Positions 26,140 through 34,066 of a stretch of DNA of 64,000 bases are shown here, piece by piece; the stretch's first letter is position 1; the number at the start of each line of letters is the position of its first letter. The stretch spans positions 2,436,001-2,500,000 of the forward strand of contig NZ_CP023865.1 of NCBI RefSeq assembly GCF_003711105.1, read 5' to 3'. Both the position numbers and the translations under genes were made by a program. Source of the stretch: Actinoplanes teichomyceticus ATCC 31121 (GTDB lineage: Bacteria > Actinomycetota > Actinomycetes > Mycobacteriales > Micromonosporaceae). The notes beneath the pieces are model-generated. The model did no database searches. It saw only the letters and a list, made by a program, of their open reading frames with translations, and was not told the DNA's origin.

Positions 26140-26863
26140 CACGACTCGCCCGGCGCATCCCCCGCGGCACTCCCATCACCCGCTCGCCCCGCTGCACGGA
26201 CCTGGAGATGCTGACGGCCATGCACTGCCGGACGCTGGCCGAGAGCCGGTCCGCCGACGCGTCCGGTTCGGCCAGGAACGCGTTGCGGGCGCCGTGCTCG
26301 CGGCCGGTCGCCAGCTCCCACAGGGTGCGCTCGTGGGCCGCCCGGATGCTGACCACGGCGATCCAGGCCTGCATCGGCGCGCCGATCAGGCGTTCCCGCT
26401 CGCGTTTCCACGCGGTGTCCGGCTGCTCCCGGCCGCCGGCGTAGGGCGCGCCGTCGGTGATGACGAAGACCAGCGGGCGGCGTACGCGCGCCTCCCGGCC
26501 GAGGCGTTCGGCACCGGCCTCGATCACCGCGCGGTCGGCCGGATAGTGGTCGGCCAGATGCGCCAGCGCCCGCGTGTAGTCGGTCCCCCCGCCCCGCCGT
26601 GGGCGGCGGATCCGCTGATTGCCCGGCACCAGCGGGGTCATCGGCCGCAGCACCTCGACGCCGTCGCTGAACGCCAGCGCGCTCAGCCACACCCCGGTCT
26701 TGACCTTCGGCACCCTGCACAGGTCCTCGACCAGCCGGTCCACCATCGGCAGGAACACGCCCATCGAGCTGCGGCCGTGCCGGTCGGCCCGCCACATCGA
26801 CGCGGACGAGTCCAGCAGCAGGTACACCGGATGTTTGCCGAGAACGGTCTTGGCCAGGCTCAA
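26126..26863 (-). CDS. TerY-like von Willebrand factor A domain protein
   Basis: A 245-residue vWA protein with a complete MIDAS: Asp18-x-Ser20-x-Ser22 (DSSAS), the Thr in GGGTDY, and the Asp in VITDGAPYAGG. In size and motif order it resembles TerY of tellurite-type triads, whose vWA domain scaffolds kinase and phosphatase. I place the start at TTG 26863, which overlaps the DUF4407 stop (TTGA) with GGTGGAG upstream. The open frame extends further upstream, but that sequence is the antisense-like shadow of the DUF4407 gene. Confidence 0.8.
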   Translation of the reverse strand: MSLAKTVLGKHPVYLLLDSSASMWRADRHGRSSMGVFLPMVDRLVEDLCRVPKVKTGVWLSALAFSDGVEVLRPMTPLVPGNQRIRRPRRGGGTDYTRALAHLADHYPADRAVIEAGAERLGREARVRRPLVFVITDGAPYAGGREQPDTAWKRERERLIGAPMQAWIAVVSIRAAHERTLWELATGREHGARNAFLAEPDASADRLSASVRQCMAVSISRSVQRGERVMGVPRGMRRASRDGRR

Positions 26864-28341
26864 TGCTCCACCATCCAGTCGGCGTCGTCCGGGCCCGGCG
26901 CGGCCGGGACGTCGTGCACGTTGTGCGGGTTGTGCGGGTTGCGCTGGGTGGGCGCGGGCGGGTCGGTCACCGACTCGATGAAGGGCTCGGCTCGCGGCCG
27001 GCGCCGGCCCGGCAACGCGAAGGAGACCGTCGGCGCCTCGCGCATCAGCCGGTCGGCCTGCTCGTCGACCTGCTGCCAGATCTCCTCGTTGACCGGTCGC
27101 AGCCTCTTCAGGTGCTGCCCCTCCAGCTGCCGGTGCTCCCGCTGGGCCTGCAACTGCAGCCGGAACCGCCACAGCCGGGCGCCGAACCTCTGCCGGTCGC
27201 CGCCGGCCCGGTTGCGCTCCAGCGCGCCCGCCTTCTCCTGCTCCAGCCGGTCGGCCATCACCTCGTCGTACGCGGTGAAGCCGGTGAGGAACTTGACCAT
27301 CACCGGCAGGGCGTCGATCAGGACCAGGAACAGTCGCAGCGCCCACTCACCCGCCAGGGCGTAACCGTTGCGGTCGGTGAGGTGGCTGAGCAGCCGCATC
27401 CGGTCGAGCAGGCCGGGTTCGCGCCACCGGTCCCGGGTCTGCGCCATGCGTTGCTCGATGGTCCGCTGCCGGGCCTCGGCGAAGGCCGCGCCGTCGGTGC
27501 CGATCCGGCCGGTGATCCCGTCGATCTCGGCCCGCAGGTTGGCCAGCGCCGCCGTGTTCTCCTCGATCCGATGATCGGCGCGGTAGCGGTCGGCCTGCGC
27601 CCGTAACCGCCGGCAGCTGGGCCCCACCCCGAACCGGCCGGACAGCCCCTCGCCGGACGTACCGTTGCACTCCCTGCGCGCCAGGCCCTCCAGCTCGGCG
27701 TGTGCCCGGGCGTCGGCCTCCACCGTCCGGCCGAGCGCGGTGACCTGCGCCTGCAACTGCGGGATCTGCGCCAGCCGGCCCTCGGCCGCGCTGCCGGCCA
27801 GCGAGAGCCGGAAGCCTGCGCAGCGCGGGGCCGCGGCCGGCGAGTTCTTCGCCGCCTCGCTGCCGGGCACCGGGTTGCAGGCCAGCAGGCTGCCCTCCAG
27901 GTCCCGCAGTTCGTCGGCGTGCTCGCGCCGCGACTGCTCGGCGATCTCGGAGCGGAAGATGACCAGCACGAGCGGCTCGGCGACCACCACCCCCACCGCG
28001 ACCGCGAGGATCAGCCGGGGCAGCAGCTTGAGCGCTCTGCGGCCGCGCTCGGAGCTGGCCGCCACCGACATCAGCCAGCGGTCGATGCTGAGCACGAAGA
28101 TTCCCCAGACCAGTACGAACGGCACCGCCGGCGGCGGGAAGCCGCCCGCCACGAAACCGATCGCGACGCCCATCGACGCCATCGCGATGAGCGCGGTGCC
28201 GAGCACCACACCGCCCATCGCCGTGAAGCGGGTCCGCTCGGCCGGCATGGCCGCGAGGATGTCCTCGTTCACCCCGGTCGCCATTCGCAGCAGCCGCCCC
28301 ACCGGGAGTTCCTCCGGCCCGGCCCGGTGTTGTGCGTTCAA
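26860..28341 (-). CDS. DUF4407 membrane protein with coiled-coil middle region
   Basis: A 493-residue protein of the DUF4407 family. Three hydrophobic segments lie within residues 40-135 and a fourth near 325-350. Between them is a long charged helical region (about 140-320) with a CRRLRAQADRYRADHRIEENTAAL stretch typical of a periplasmic or extracytoplasmic coiled coil. The C-terminus is hydrophilic and proline-rich. The TTG start overlaps the upstream stop (TTGA) with GGGGAAG before it. Its function is unknown; in this operon it may be the membrane sensor or scaffold for the kinase and phosphatase. Confidence 0.8.
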   Translation of the reverse strand: MNAQHRAGPEELPVGRLLRMATGVNEDILAAMPAERTRFTAMGGVVLGTALIAMASMGVAIGFVAGGFPPPAVPFVLVWGIFVLSIDRWLMSVAASSERGRRALKLLPRLILAVAVGVVVAEPLVLVIFRSEIAEQSRREHADELRDLEGSLLACNPVPGSEAAKNSPAAAPRCAGFRLSLAGSAAEGRLAQIPQLQAQVTALGRTVEADARAHAELEGLARRECNGTSGEGLSGRFGVGPSCRRLRAQADRYRADHRIEENTAALANLRAEIDGITGRIGTDGAAFAEARQRTIEQRMAQTRDRWREPGLLDRMRLLSHLTDRNGYALAGEWALRLFLVLIDALPVMVKFLTGFTAYDEVMADRLEQEKAGALERNRAGGDRQRFGARLWRFRLQLQAQREHRQLEGQHLKRLRPVNEEIWQQVDEQADRLMREAPTVSFALPGRRRPRAEPFIESVTDPPAPTQRNPHNPHNVHDVPAAPGPDDADWMVEH

Positions 28342-29015
28342 GGCTGACTTCCCCAGGTGTAGTTGTTGTCGCGGTACTCGTCGCCGACGCCGCCGTAGGC
28401 CGGGGCGGGCGGGTGGACCCGCAACCCCCCGGACTCGACCGCGAGGGCCCGGACGGCGACGTCGGCCAGGGTGGCGCTGAGCCCCAGCACCGGCACCGGG
28501 ACGACCTCGCCGTAGGCGAGCAGCATGGCCACCACCCTCTGCTGCAGCTGGTACCAGGCGTACCGGTCGCGCAGTGACATGGAGATGCAGACCATCCGGA
28601 CCCGCGCGTAGCCGAGCAGGTACTCGGTCAGGGCCGGCCCGATGTCGTGCACGCCGCTGTCCAGCAGGGCGACCGGGTCGGCCACCCGGCAGCGGAACCG
28701 GGCCCGGATCTCGATGCCGGTCTGCTGGTCGGCCGACGGCATGACGACGCTGGCCTCGACCAGCCGCTGCTGCGTGGAGACCAGCAGCAGCGCCGTGGCC
28801 TCGACGAGCCGCCGGTCGGTCAGCCCGGCCCGCCGCGGGACGGCCTCGTAGGTGTCGTGGAACTGCGCGACGAGCACCGAGCCGACCCCCACCGGGATCT
28901 CCTCGGGCTCACGCGCGCGGCGCCGCAGGACGCGCCGTGGCAGCGGTCGCAGCGCCACGGCGGAGATCACCGGATAGCCGACCCGGCCGTCGAGCGGATC
29001 CTCGGTCCCGGCCAC
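28338..29015 (-). CDS. Possible divergent SPFH/flotillin-like protein, first gene of the conflict operon
   Basis: A 225-residue soluble protein. Residues about 95-150 (IEIRARFRCRVADPVALLDSG..DIGPALTEYLLGYAR) follow the strand-plus-DP pattern of SPFH/prohibitin domains; I offer this only as a fold hint. There is no signal peptide or membrane segment. GTG 29015 has a strong GAGGGGGG ribosome-binding site, and the next gene starts inside its stop codon. SPFH proteins scaffold membrane microdomains, which would suit an operon with three membrane proteins. Confidence 0.5.
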   Translation of the reverse strand: MAGTEDPLDGRVGYPVISAVALRPLPRRVLRRRAREPEEIPVGVGSVLVAQFHDTYEAVPRRAGLTDRRLVEATALLLVSTQQRLVEASVVMPSADQQTGIEIRARFRCRVADPVALLDSGVHDIGPALTEYLLGYARVRMVCISMSLRDRYAWYQLQQRVVAMLLAYGEVVPVPVLGLSATLADVAVRALAVESGGLRVHPPAPAYGGVGDEYRDNNYTWGSQP

Positions 29016-29126
29016 GGTCCACCCCCCTCGCGCTGATCGTCGGTCGGCGATCGAACTAACTGGCCGTCACGCGAGAGGATTCGGGGTCGTTGTACTTACC
29101 CCCGTTGGCCGTCGGCCATCCGGTCG

Positions 29127-29469
29127 GGGGCCCACCCATGAAGGGTCGAAGCGGTCGTCGGCCGATCGGTCACCGGGCGCGTGCAGACCCTGGACGCCGG
29201 CTGGGACATGGCGGCGATCGGCGAGGGTGAGTCGACGCTGCTGAGCCTGGTCGACGCGAAGGGCGACCCGGCGGGTATCACCGGGCTGGCCTACCGCGAC
29301 GCTGCCGGCGCGGTGACGAGGACCGGGAAGGCGAAGCAGCGGCCGCTCGACGACTTCCCCGGCTTCGCCGTGACGTGGGACCGGTTCAACGCCCTGGAGA
29401 TCACCCGAGGCTGCGTCTACGCGTGCCCGTAGCAGCTTGAACTACTACATGCACGCCCGGATGTCGCAC
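29127..29469 (+). pseudogene. Radical SAM (B12-binding type) gene remnant, 5' part
   Basis: A decayed internal piece of a B12-binding/radical SAM protein. A Gly-Ala-His-Pro in frame at 29127 is followed by an in-frame TGA (29139). Readable sequence then runs from 29175 (LDAGWDMAAIGEGE) to the radical SAM cysteine region (WDRFNALEITRGCVYAC), where a TAG at 29430 and a small deletion destroy the CxxxCxxC motif. The matching sequence continues in another frame (YYMHARMSH) to 29469. The N-terminal B12-binding region is missing. The continuation of this gene is found at 38431, about 9 kb away. Confidence 0.75.
29372..29399 (+). repeat. 28-nt direct repeat, copy 1 (partner 31949-31976)
   Basis: These 28 bases are identical to 31949-31976. 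Both copies encode DVGPVQRPGG-type DNA in one frame and TWDRFNALE in the radical SAM frame. The two copies flank the K+ channel/DUF6394 pair (29633-31813). Sequence outside the 28 bp is related but diverged, so they may be two different radical SAM gene remnants rather than a target duplication. Confidence 0.8.
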
Positions 29470-29632
29470 AACCATTGCTGATCCGCGGGCTGTTGACTGC
29501 CGGATGTCAGGGGCGGCGGAGGCGCGTGTCGTCAGCTCTCCCGTGAGACTACGGCTGCGCGTCCTCATACCGCGTCCGGAGGTGGGCGACACCCGGGTCC
29601 GCCCCGGCCCCACTCCACGGCTGAAGCGAACC

Positions 29633-31417
29633 CTAACCGTCTGAGCGGGTCAGACGCCGCCAGATCCAGCTCGCCGGCACACGATGGCCGTACAGGACGT
29701 ATCGGCTCACCGAGTCGATGGTAACCGTGTCCAGCAGCGCCCGCTGTTCCCACGGCTGCCCGGCGAGCAGGAGCTGGTCGCCGGCCCGCAGCACATAGTC
29801 GTCGTCGGGCCCGAGCGTCGCCTGCCCGTCCCGCAGGATCAGCAGCGCGACGATGTCGAGGCGCTGCTCCCGATCGTCGGGGTGGCGCAGGAGACCGCCG
29901 AGTGTCGCTCGCCCGTCGCGCAGCCAGCGGCTGAGCGCCGGGGTCTCGCTCGCGTCCAGCGTCGTGCGCCACAGCCCGGGCAGGCGGCGCCCGCAATGCT
30001 GCTGCAGGCGCTCGACCATGGTCCGGGCCCATTCGTCGCCGAGGGCCGGCATCTCCCGCAGGAAGCGCCACAGCAGCGGGGTGCTCAGCTGCGCGTAGAT
30101 CTCGTGCGCGACTACCTCGGCCGGTACCAGCAGGGAGTCGACCTGCATGGCGGCGAACAGCGGCGCCGTCTCCGGCCGGTTCTGCCGGGTCGCGACGAAC
30201 AGGCCGGGGTTGATGTGGCGGGCGGCGGCGACCAGCGACAGGTTGGTGGTGTCGTTGTCCGTGCCGGCTACGAAGCCGACCGCGTGTGCCAGGTCCGCAG
30301 TGGCCATGACGTGCGGCTCGGACCCGTCGCCGACGACGACCCAGGGGTCGGACCCGGCTTCCGCCCGGATGTCGATCGCGGTGACGGTGAGGCCCTCGGC
30401 GTGGAGGTCCTCGGCGAGCTCCCGTCCGAACCGGCCGTAGCCGCACAGCACCCAGCGCCCGGCCCGCGGCGGCTGGGCCCGCTCCGGCAGTTCGGCGCCC
30501 GGCCCGCTTTCCAGCCACGCCATCAACTGGTACGACGCCGGCGCGCGCAGGGCGAGCCGTAGATGATCCCCGTACCGGTCGAACGGGTTCACCACCGTGG
30601 GTGAACCGAACGCGGCCATCCGGTGCTCGACGGCCGGCGACACCGTGCGGGCGATCACCGGCAGCTCCGGGCGCACCAGAGCGGCCGTCATCGTGACCGC
30701 CAGGTTCACCTCGTCGTCGTCGGTCAGGGCCAGCACCCCTTCGCAGTACGGGTGGCCGAGCCCGGCGTGCTCCATCGTCTGCGGGTTGCGGGCGTCACCG
30801 GCCAACCCCGGCACATCGGAGCGGTAGGCGTCGATATCCAGCGCGTCCACCCGCTCCGCGTCGGTGTCGATCACCACGAGCCGGCGACCGAGCGCGTCGA
30901 GCTCGCGGCCCAGCAGCCGGCCGGTCTGCCCGTACCCGGCGATCAGCAGGAACGGCTCGCGAAGCCGGGCGACCGTACGCGTGAAACGCTGCAGCGCGAG
31001 CGCCTGCCGGAACGCGCGGTCCTGCAGTAGCGTCAGCAGCGAGCCGATCGCGTAGGCCCATCCGATGACGGTGAGGTAGATGGTCGCCGTCACCCACAGC
31101 CGCTGGGCGCCGGTGAACGCGTGCGGGATCTCGCCGTACCCGATGGTCGTGGCCGTGTAGCTCATGAAGTAGAACGCGTCGAAGAAGCCCATCCGTTCCG
31201 GCTGCCCGGCGTCGTCCTGACCCGGAATCAGCGTCAGGCCCAGGACGCTGACCGCGAAGATCGTGATGAGGACGATCAGCGGTGCCCGCATCCGGCGCAG
31301 GATCAGGAAGACAGTGGGCGGACCCTGCACGGCGACAGCGATCCGCGTCCAGCGGCGGGCCTCGCGGGGGCGCCGCTCGTCGCGGCCGGGCAGCCACCAT
31401 CGTTTCGATCCGGGCAC
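29633..31417 (-). CDS. K+ channel with two RCK (TrkA-N) domains
   Basis: A 594-residue ion channel subunit. The first hydrophobic helix is near residues 45-65, followed by a pore helix and the K+ selectivity filter TTIGYGE near residue 93, and a second helix near 108-133: a two-TM, one-pore layout. Two Rossmann RCK domains follow, with GYGQTGRLLGREL near residue 160 and GYGRFGRELAEDL near residue 325. A C-terminal TrkA-C-like region (LLILRDGQATLGPDDDYVLRAGDQLLLAG) follows. It should gate K+ flux in response to a nucleotide or Ca2+. DUF6394 lies nine nucleotides upstream and is probably co-transcribed. Confidence 0.9.
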   Translation of the reverse strand: MPGSKRWWLPGRDERRPREARRWTRIAVAVQGPPTVFLILRRMRAPLIVLITIFAVSVLGLTLIPGQDDAGQPERMGFFDAFYFMSYTATTIGYGEIPHAFTGAQRLWVTATIYLTVIGWAYAIGSLLTLLQDRAFRQALALQRFTRTVARLREPFLLIAGYGQTGRLLGRELDALGRRLVVIDTDAERVDALDIDAYRSDVPGLAGDARNPQTMEHAGLGHPYCEGVLALTDDDEVNLAVTMTAALVRPELPVIARTVSPAVEHRMAAFGSPTVVNPFDRYGDHLRLALRAPASYQLMAWLESGPGAELPERAQPPRAGRWVLCGYGRFGRELAEDLHAEGLTVTAIDIRAEAGSDPWVVVGDGSEPHVMATADLAHAVGFVAGTDNDTTNLSLVAAARHINPGLFVATRQNRPETAPLFAAMQVDSLLVPAEVVAHEIYAQLSTPLLWRFLREMPALGDEWARTMVERLQQHCGRRLPGLWRTTLDASETPALSRWLRDGRATLGGLLRHPDDREQRLDIVALLILRDGQATLGPDDDYVLRAGDQLLLAGQPWEQRALLDTVTIDSVSRYVLYGHRVPASWIWRRLTRSDG

Positions 31418-31426
31418 GGCTGCCGC

Positions 31427-31813
31427 TCAGCGCCGCTGGAAGGACACGGTCTCGATGACCAGCAGGACGACGGAGACGATGTTGGCCAGCAGGGCGCCGC
31501 CGGACAGCGACACCACGGCGGCCATCGACTCGCCGTTCAGGCCGTCCGCCGAGACCTGTGTCGCCCAAGTCCAGGCCAGGGTGGCCGCGATCAACTGCAG
31601 GTCGGCCACCAGGCTGGTGGCCAGGTGCACCGCGCCGATCTGCGTGCGGTCGCCGAACTTCAGCACGGTGGCGATCAGGTTCACCACGACGGCGGCGAAC
31701 AGTTCGTACTCGTTGTGCAGCTTCGGATCGGCCAGGTCACCGATGAAGAAACCGAAGTTCAGCGTCGCCGCGAGCAGCACGAAGAACCCGAAGATCACTT
31801 TTTCCAGACTCAT
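31427..31813 (-). CDS. Small membrane protein, DUF6394-like
   Basis: A 128-residue protein with three or four hydrophobic segments (EKVIFGFFVLLAATLNFGF, YELFAAVVVNLIATVL, LVADLQLIAATLAW, ALLANIVSVVLLVIETV). I associate it with DUF6394, a family of unknown function, with moderate certainty. ATG 31813 has GGGGGAG five nucleotides upstream and is preferred over the GTG at 31819. Its position directly before the RCK channel suggests an accessory subunit or a joint role in ion homeostasis. Confidence 0.7.
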   Translation of the reverse strand: MSLEKVIFGFFVLLAATLNFGFFIGDLADPKLHNEYELFAAVVVNLIATVLKFGDRTQIGAVHLATSLVADLQLIAATLAWTWATQVSADGLNGESMAAVVSLSGGALLANIVSVVLLVIETVSFQRR

Positions 31814-32159
31814 CAGCACTCCCCCGGTCGTCAGTGTGCCGCATTACCCCGACGGACACCTGCCAAGCCTTGAGCCGAGCGCCGGTACACCCGTGGCCTG
31901 ACCGGGCTCCTGTGTCGGGCTCTGCCGCTACCTTCTCGGGTTCGCGTCGACGTGGGACCGGTTCAACGCCCTGGAGGTCACGCGCGGCTGTATCAACGCC
32001 TGCGCGTACCAGCCACCACCACACACATGTACCGGAACCTTTGTCAGGTAGCCGGACATGCTGATCGCCCGCCGCGCCGCGAAAAGCAGACACGGCGGAC
32101 GACCACCGGCGTTCGACGGGCAGATTCCGGCAGCACAACGTCGACGGACGGGATACGGC
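31814..32159. other. Intergenic region of 346 bp holding a gene remnant
   Basis: No intact gene. It contains the short radical SAM remnant at 31933-32012 with one copy of the 28-nt direct repeat. The rest (32013-32159) shows no gene, clear hairpin or promoter. It separates two minus-strand units, so the promoter of the DUF6394/channel pair should lie near 31820-31900. Confidence 0.5.
31933..32012 (+). pseudogene. Second radical SAM gene remnant
   Basis: About 26 codons (LLGFASTWDRFNALEVTRGC, then INACAYQ) match the cysteine-motif region of the remnant at 29127-29469. Many third positions differ (ATC/GTC, CGA/CGC, TGC/TGT), so this is a diverged homologue, not a recent copy. The third cysteine is lost and the frame degenerates after position 32012. 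Confidence 0.6.
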
Positions 32160-33374
32160 CTAGACGGCGGGCACAAGGCTCTTCAACATGGCCTTGTAGG
32201 CGCTGGGATGAACGATCGGAACGCCGTACTGGCGGGCCTTCTTCGCCTTACCAGACATCGAGTCAGGATCGGCCGCGACCAGCAGGCGCGTCTTCTTCGT
32301 GACGTTGTCGCCGGTGTTCAGGCCATGTCTCGCCGCGTCGGCCTCCCAGATCTCTCGTGACGGGTTCATGCTGCCGGTGAAGACGACAGTGTCGCCGGGG
32401 TTGAGCCGCCACGATGTACGAGTGGGTCCCGGCGCTTCGCGGGCCACCGTCAACGCGACCTCAACGTCCGCTCCGGTCAGGCCCAACAGACCAGCGACGC
32501 TGTCCAAGTCGCGGCGCTCATCGGCGGTGACAATCAGGTCCTCGAACGCGATCGCCGCCAAGCTGGTCAGGTATTGCCGATGCAACAGCTCCACGTCGGC
32601 TCGGGCCAAGCCGAGCCGGTCAGCGGTGTCCACCAGCTGGTCCGCCTCGCTCACGGAGATGTGACGATCCAGCAGGGCGTGGTCGAGCAGCTCCAGGTAG
32701 GAGTCCGCTCTGGGGTCGCGCAGCCGGGGCAGCCGGTCGACCAGCCGGGTGAGGAAGTGAGGTTCACGGTCCTCCGGCCGGCGGCGTGTCACCGGCGCCA
32801 CGCCCGTGACGGGCAGATCCGGCCAGGCAACCCGCCGAGCCTCGTGGACGAGCGGCGCCCATGGGGGTGGGCTTGCGGACTCCCGGAGGTAGTGCATGAG
32901 CAACTCTGCGGCCGCTCGCGCGTCATGAAGCGCGGAGTGCGCACGGTGGGCCGGCAGCCCAGCGGCTGTGCGGCACGCCTGTAGGCTGCGCGCGGCCGTG
33001 GGCAGGAAATGGGCCGCCAACTGCATGGTGCATAGCCCTCGGCCCGCGGCAATCGGCACCTGGTATCCGAGTTTGCCGAATTCCGCTGTCAGAAAACCGG
33101 CGTCGAAGTGCAAATTGTGAGCCACGATGGCATGACCGGCGAGGCGTTCGACGATCTGTCCCGCTAATTCAGCGAAGGAAGGTGCGCGGCGTGCCTCGGC
33201 CGCAGTGATGCCGTGGATCTCCTGCGGGCCGAGATCTCGATCGGGATTCACCACAGTGCACCACTCGTCGCGGACGTGACCGTACTCGTCGACGCGAACG
33301 ACGGCGATCTCCACGATCCGGTCGTGCCAGCTGGTCTTGGTGCCGGTGGTCTCCACATCGACGACTGCGTACAT
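32160..33374 (-). CDS. DnaQ-like 3'-5' exonuclease with C-terminal BRCT domain
   Basis: A 404-residue protein. Residues 1-170 form a DEDDh exonuclease with VDVETTG (Asp, Glu), AHNLHFDAGFL (Asp) and the His/Asp pair in HSALHDARAA. A helical middle region (about 215-310) has no motif I recognise. Residues about 325-404 are BRCT-like (VVFTGSMN, TKKTRLLVAADPDSMSGKAKKA), as in DNA ligase and other repair proteins. ATG 33374 lies two nucleotides after the upstream stop, so the two genes form an operon. A role in DNA repair or degradation of foreign DNA is plausible. Confidence 0.85.
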   Translation of the reverse strand: MYAVVDVETTGTKTSWHDRIVEIAVVRVDEYGHVRDEWCTVVNPDRDLGPQEIHGITAAEARRAPSFAELAGQIVERLAGHAIVAHNLHFDAGFLTAEFGKLGYQVPIAAGRGLCTMQLAAHFLPTAARSLQACRTAAGLPAHRAHSALHDARAAAELLMHYLRESASPPPWAPLVHEARRVAWPDLPVTGVAPVTRRRPEDREPHFLTRLVDRLPRLRDPRADSYLELLDHALLDRHISVSEADQLVDTADRLGLARADVELLHRQYLTSLAAIAFEDLIVTADERRDLDSVAGLLGLTGADVEVALTVAREAPGPTRTSWRLNPGDTVVFTGSMNPSREIWEADAARHGLNTGDNVTKKTRLLVAADPDSMSGKAKKARQYGVPIVHPSAYKAMLKSLVPAV

Positions 33375-33376
33375 GC

Positions 33377-34066
33377 TCAGCCCTCCGAGCCCGACTCGGC
33401 AGCCCGCAGGCGGCCGACCCACCGTGGTGGAAGAATCTGCAATTCGCCCAGCGAACGCAGGTACGGTCGCCGATAGCGGGCTTCCTCGGTCTCCCGCCAG
33501 AGATCGATGACCTGACGCAACGTCCCGGCCAGGGTCAGCGCCACGGCCGCAGCGGGGTTGGCCGCGTAGGCGGGACGTCTGGTCAGGACATCGGCCTCGT
33601 CGGCCTCGTCGGGCAGTTCTCGTGCCCACTTCAGCGGAGCAAGCTTCGAGGATGTCGAGGCGCTGTACGCGGTGAGCTCCTCCGAGTAATGCACGCGATG
33701 CTCACGGATCTCGGCGACCAGGTCCGGAATTGCGAGGCGCCCGGCACGCAGCCGCGCGATCATCTCAGCCGGTAGCAGAGCCTCAATCTCGCCGAGCGCT
33801 TCCGTAGCCGCGTCCTCGGTCCAGCCGATCAGGCACCGGCCGCGAACCATGTGCATGATGCGAAGCAGGCGCGCGCTGTCGAGATCAGCCAGCGGCAGGA
33901 TCCATGCTCCGGTTGCGGCGCCGAGGGCGCTGAGGGTCCAGATCGCCAAGCTTTCCTGGTCGTCCGGCCCGGGCCCAAGAACGAGCACGGCATGCCCGCG
34001 TACACCCGGCAAATAATCCAAAACGGTGCTGGACTCGGCGTCCTGGCTTTCCGAAGCAATCATCAT
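33377..34066 (-). CDS. Hypothetical protein coupled to the exonuclease gene
   Basis: A 229-residue soluble protein I do not recognise with confidence. It is rich in Ala, Leu and Glu and mostly helical, with no signal peptide, membrane segment or cysteine motif. An N-terminal strand (HAVLVLGPGP) precedes helices. Its stop is two nucleotides before the exonuclease ATG, so the two products probably act together. Adjacent ATGs at 34066 and 34063 and a GTG at 34084 can start it; none has a strong ribosome-binding site. Confidence 0.65.
   Translation of the reverse strand: MMIASESQDAESSTVLDYLPGVRGHAVLVLGPGPDDQESLAIWTLSALGAATGAWILPLADLDSARLLRIMHMVRGRCLIGWTEDAATEALGEIEALLPAEMIARLRAGRLAIPDLVAEIREHRVHYSEELTAYSASTSSKLAPLKWARELPDEADEADVLTRRPAYAANPAAAVALTLAGTLRQVIDLWRETEEARYRRPYLRSLGELQILPPRWVGRLRAAESGSEG

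Noticed and set aside
26864..27346. N-terminal extension of the vWA gene
   Set aside because: The frame is open, but the sequence is Arg/Ala/Gly-rich shadow of the DUF4407 gene; the TTGA overlap start at 26863 fits the operon.
29016..29126. Search for a recombinase or att site at the start of the conflict operon
   Set aside because: No integrase gene, tRNA end or clear direct repeat is visible in this gap.
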